From a bacterium (lineage in GTDB: Bacteria > Patescibacteriota > Microgenomatia > UBA1400 > RBG-16-45-19): a stretch of 16,749 bases of DNA. Where the stretch lies: assembly GCA_003247275.1 (NCBI GenBank), contig QKAA01000087.1, forward strand, positions 1 to 16,749, read 5' to 3'. Shown in pieces: positions 16,126 through 16,749 of the stretch; positions within the stretch are counted from its first letter, which is position 1; every line of letters starts with the position of its first letter. The position numbers were made by a program, and so were the translations under genes. The notes beneath the pieces are model-generated. The model was not told the origin of the DNA. It did no database searches and saw only the letters and a list, made by a program, of their open reading frames with translations.

Positions 16126-16749
16126 CTATTCTACACAAATAAAACTTCCCACCGGTTTTAATTCTTTCAATTTAAAAGTAGGGGAGAGAAATGCTGAAGC
16201 CGTCCCACCATCCAAATTAAGTGCTGCCTTGATAGTAATGCCTGTGGCTGTTTGCCATTCCTGCAATACTTCCGGCAGTTCTCGTAATTCTGGACCATAA
16301 AACAAACTGTCCTCGGCCACAATCGCTGTTAAAACCAGTTTGTCGTCCGTCGTCACCACTGCCACCACTCGCCGCGCTGGCTGGTCAGCCGCCAGAGACA
16401 AAGACGCCGGTTGAAAAGCCTCGTAAACAACTGGTCCTGCCTGCACCGCCCAATCCCAAGCATGCTCATTCCCATCCCGTGTCACCTGCAAAATTCCACC
16501 CGTAGTTACGCCTACCACACCATTAAACAACTGATTTCCCTGCCAAGACGACAGCGTTTGACCCTGACTCACCAACAAACCCAATGGGTCTCCAACGTCG
16601 TTGTAAAAAGCTGCTGAAGTAAGTACCAAACATCCCTCTCGTTCCATATACTGTAAACTCGACAATTCCAAATCTGTATTCTTTCCCACTCTAATTTCTC
16701 TAGAGGCATCAATTACTTCCCAAGTTGTCCGATAAGAGGTCTGACCCAC
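16126..16749 (-). CDS. Phosphodiester glycosidase (NAGPA/DUF2233) domain protein, 5'-truncated by window edge
   Basis: The visible 207 residues match the phosphodiester glycosidase domain found in the lysosomal uncovering enzyme NAGPA and in bacterial exopolysaccharide-associated proteins. Recognisable features, numbered from the edge, are AAFYNDVGDPLGLLVSQG (46-63), QAGPVVYE (103-110), and LNLDGGTASAFLS (177-189), the last corresponding to the family's LDGGxSs motif. The frame is open to the window edge. The GTG there (16747-16749) would be a start only by coincidence, and homologues usually carry an N-terminal signal or membrane anchor, so the real start is probably outside. The stop lies 9 bp before the methyltransferase start, implying one leftward transcript. 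A role at the cell surface, such as trimming sugar-phosphate linkages, is inferred from the family. No signal peptide can be judged here. Confidence 0.85.
   Translation of the reverse strand: MGQTSYRTTWEVIDASREIRVGKNTDLELSSLQYMEREGCLVLTSAAFYNDVGDPLGLLVSQGQTLSSWQGNQLFNGVVGVTTGGILQVTRDGNEHAWDWAVQAGPVVYEAFQPASLSLAADQPARRVVAVVTTDDKLVLTAIVAEDSLFYGPELRELPEVLQEWQTATGITIKAALNLDGGTASAFLSPTFKLKELKPVGSFICVE

Noticed and set aside
16747..16749. GTG at the window edge as the true start of the glycosidase gene
   Set aside because: It is simply the last codon in view; the family normally has more N-terminal sequence and no promoter or ribosome-binding site can be judged.

Overview
This 16.7 kb window looks like chromosomal sequence from a small-genome bacterium, most plausibly of the Candidate Phyla Radiation (Patescibacteria). 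That placement is inference. It rests on very tight gene packing, short or stripped-down versions of housekeeping proteins (a delta-prime-like clamp-loader subunit of only 214 residues without a P-loop), near-leaderless promoter geometry at several genes, and a type IV pilus ATPase cluster beside gyrase genes. TGA works as a stop codon (pilB and the DUF2130 gene end in it), which argues against the recoded Gracilibacteria and SR1. No rRNA, tRNA, insertion sequence, CRISPR array or integrase was seen.

Layout. From 21 to 4396 on the minus strand is a pilB-pilT-pilC operon (assembly ATPase, retraction ATPase, inner-membrane platform), transcribed leftward from an intergenic region at 4397-4504. 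That region holds a leader hairpin, a small palindrome and a rightward promoter for the truncated delta-prime gene (4505-5149). Next comes a 183-bp spacer with a good extended -10 promoter and a hairpin plus T-tract, then gyrB (5333-7300), hppA (7350-9374) and gyrA (9381-12059) as one rightward gene string. A membrane pyrophosphatase therefore sits between the two gyrase subunits. An unrecognised soluble protein (12108-12722) follows and converges on queH (12737-13324, minus). queH is divergent from a membrane protein fused to a cytochrome b5-like domain (13381-14016). Rightward of that is a DUF2130 coiled-coil and nuclease-like protein (14044-15198), whose 3' end overlaps a convergent leftward RNA m5C methyltransferase (15187-16116). 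The methyltransferase lies 9 bp downstream of a phosphodiester-glycosidase-domain gene that runs off the right edge.

How the parts relate. The pil genes supply motor and platform for pilus extension and retraction, with pilins presumably elsewhere. gyrA and gyrB give a complete gyrase. HppA couples pyrophosphate hydrolysis to ion pumping and carries the K+-independent signature. QueH (tRNA queuosine) and the NOL1/NOP2/Sun methyltransferase are RNA-modification enzymes. The cytochrome b5 fusion, predicted to expose its heme domain outside the cell, is the least expected gene.

Across the window the plus strand has more C than G in most lines hand-counted, regardless of gene direction. This suggests a single replichore with forks moving from high to low coordinates.
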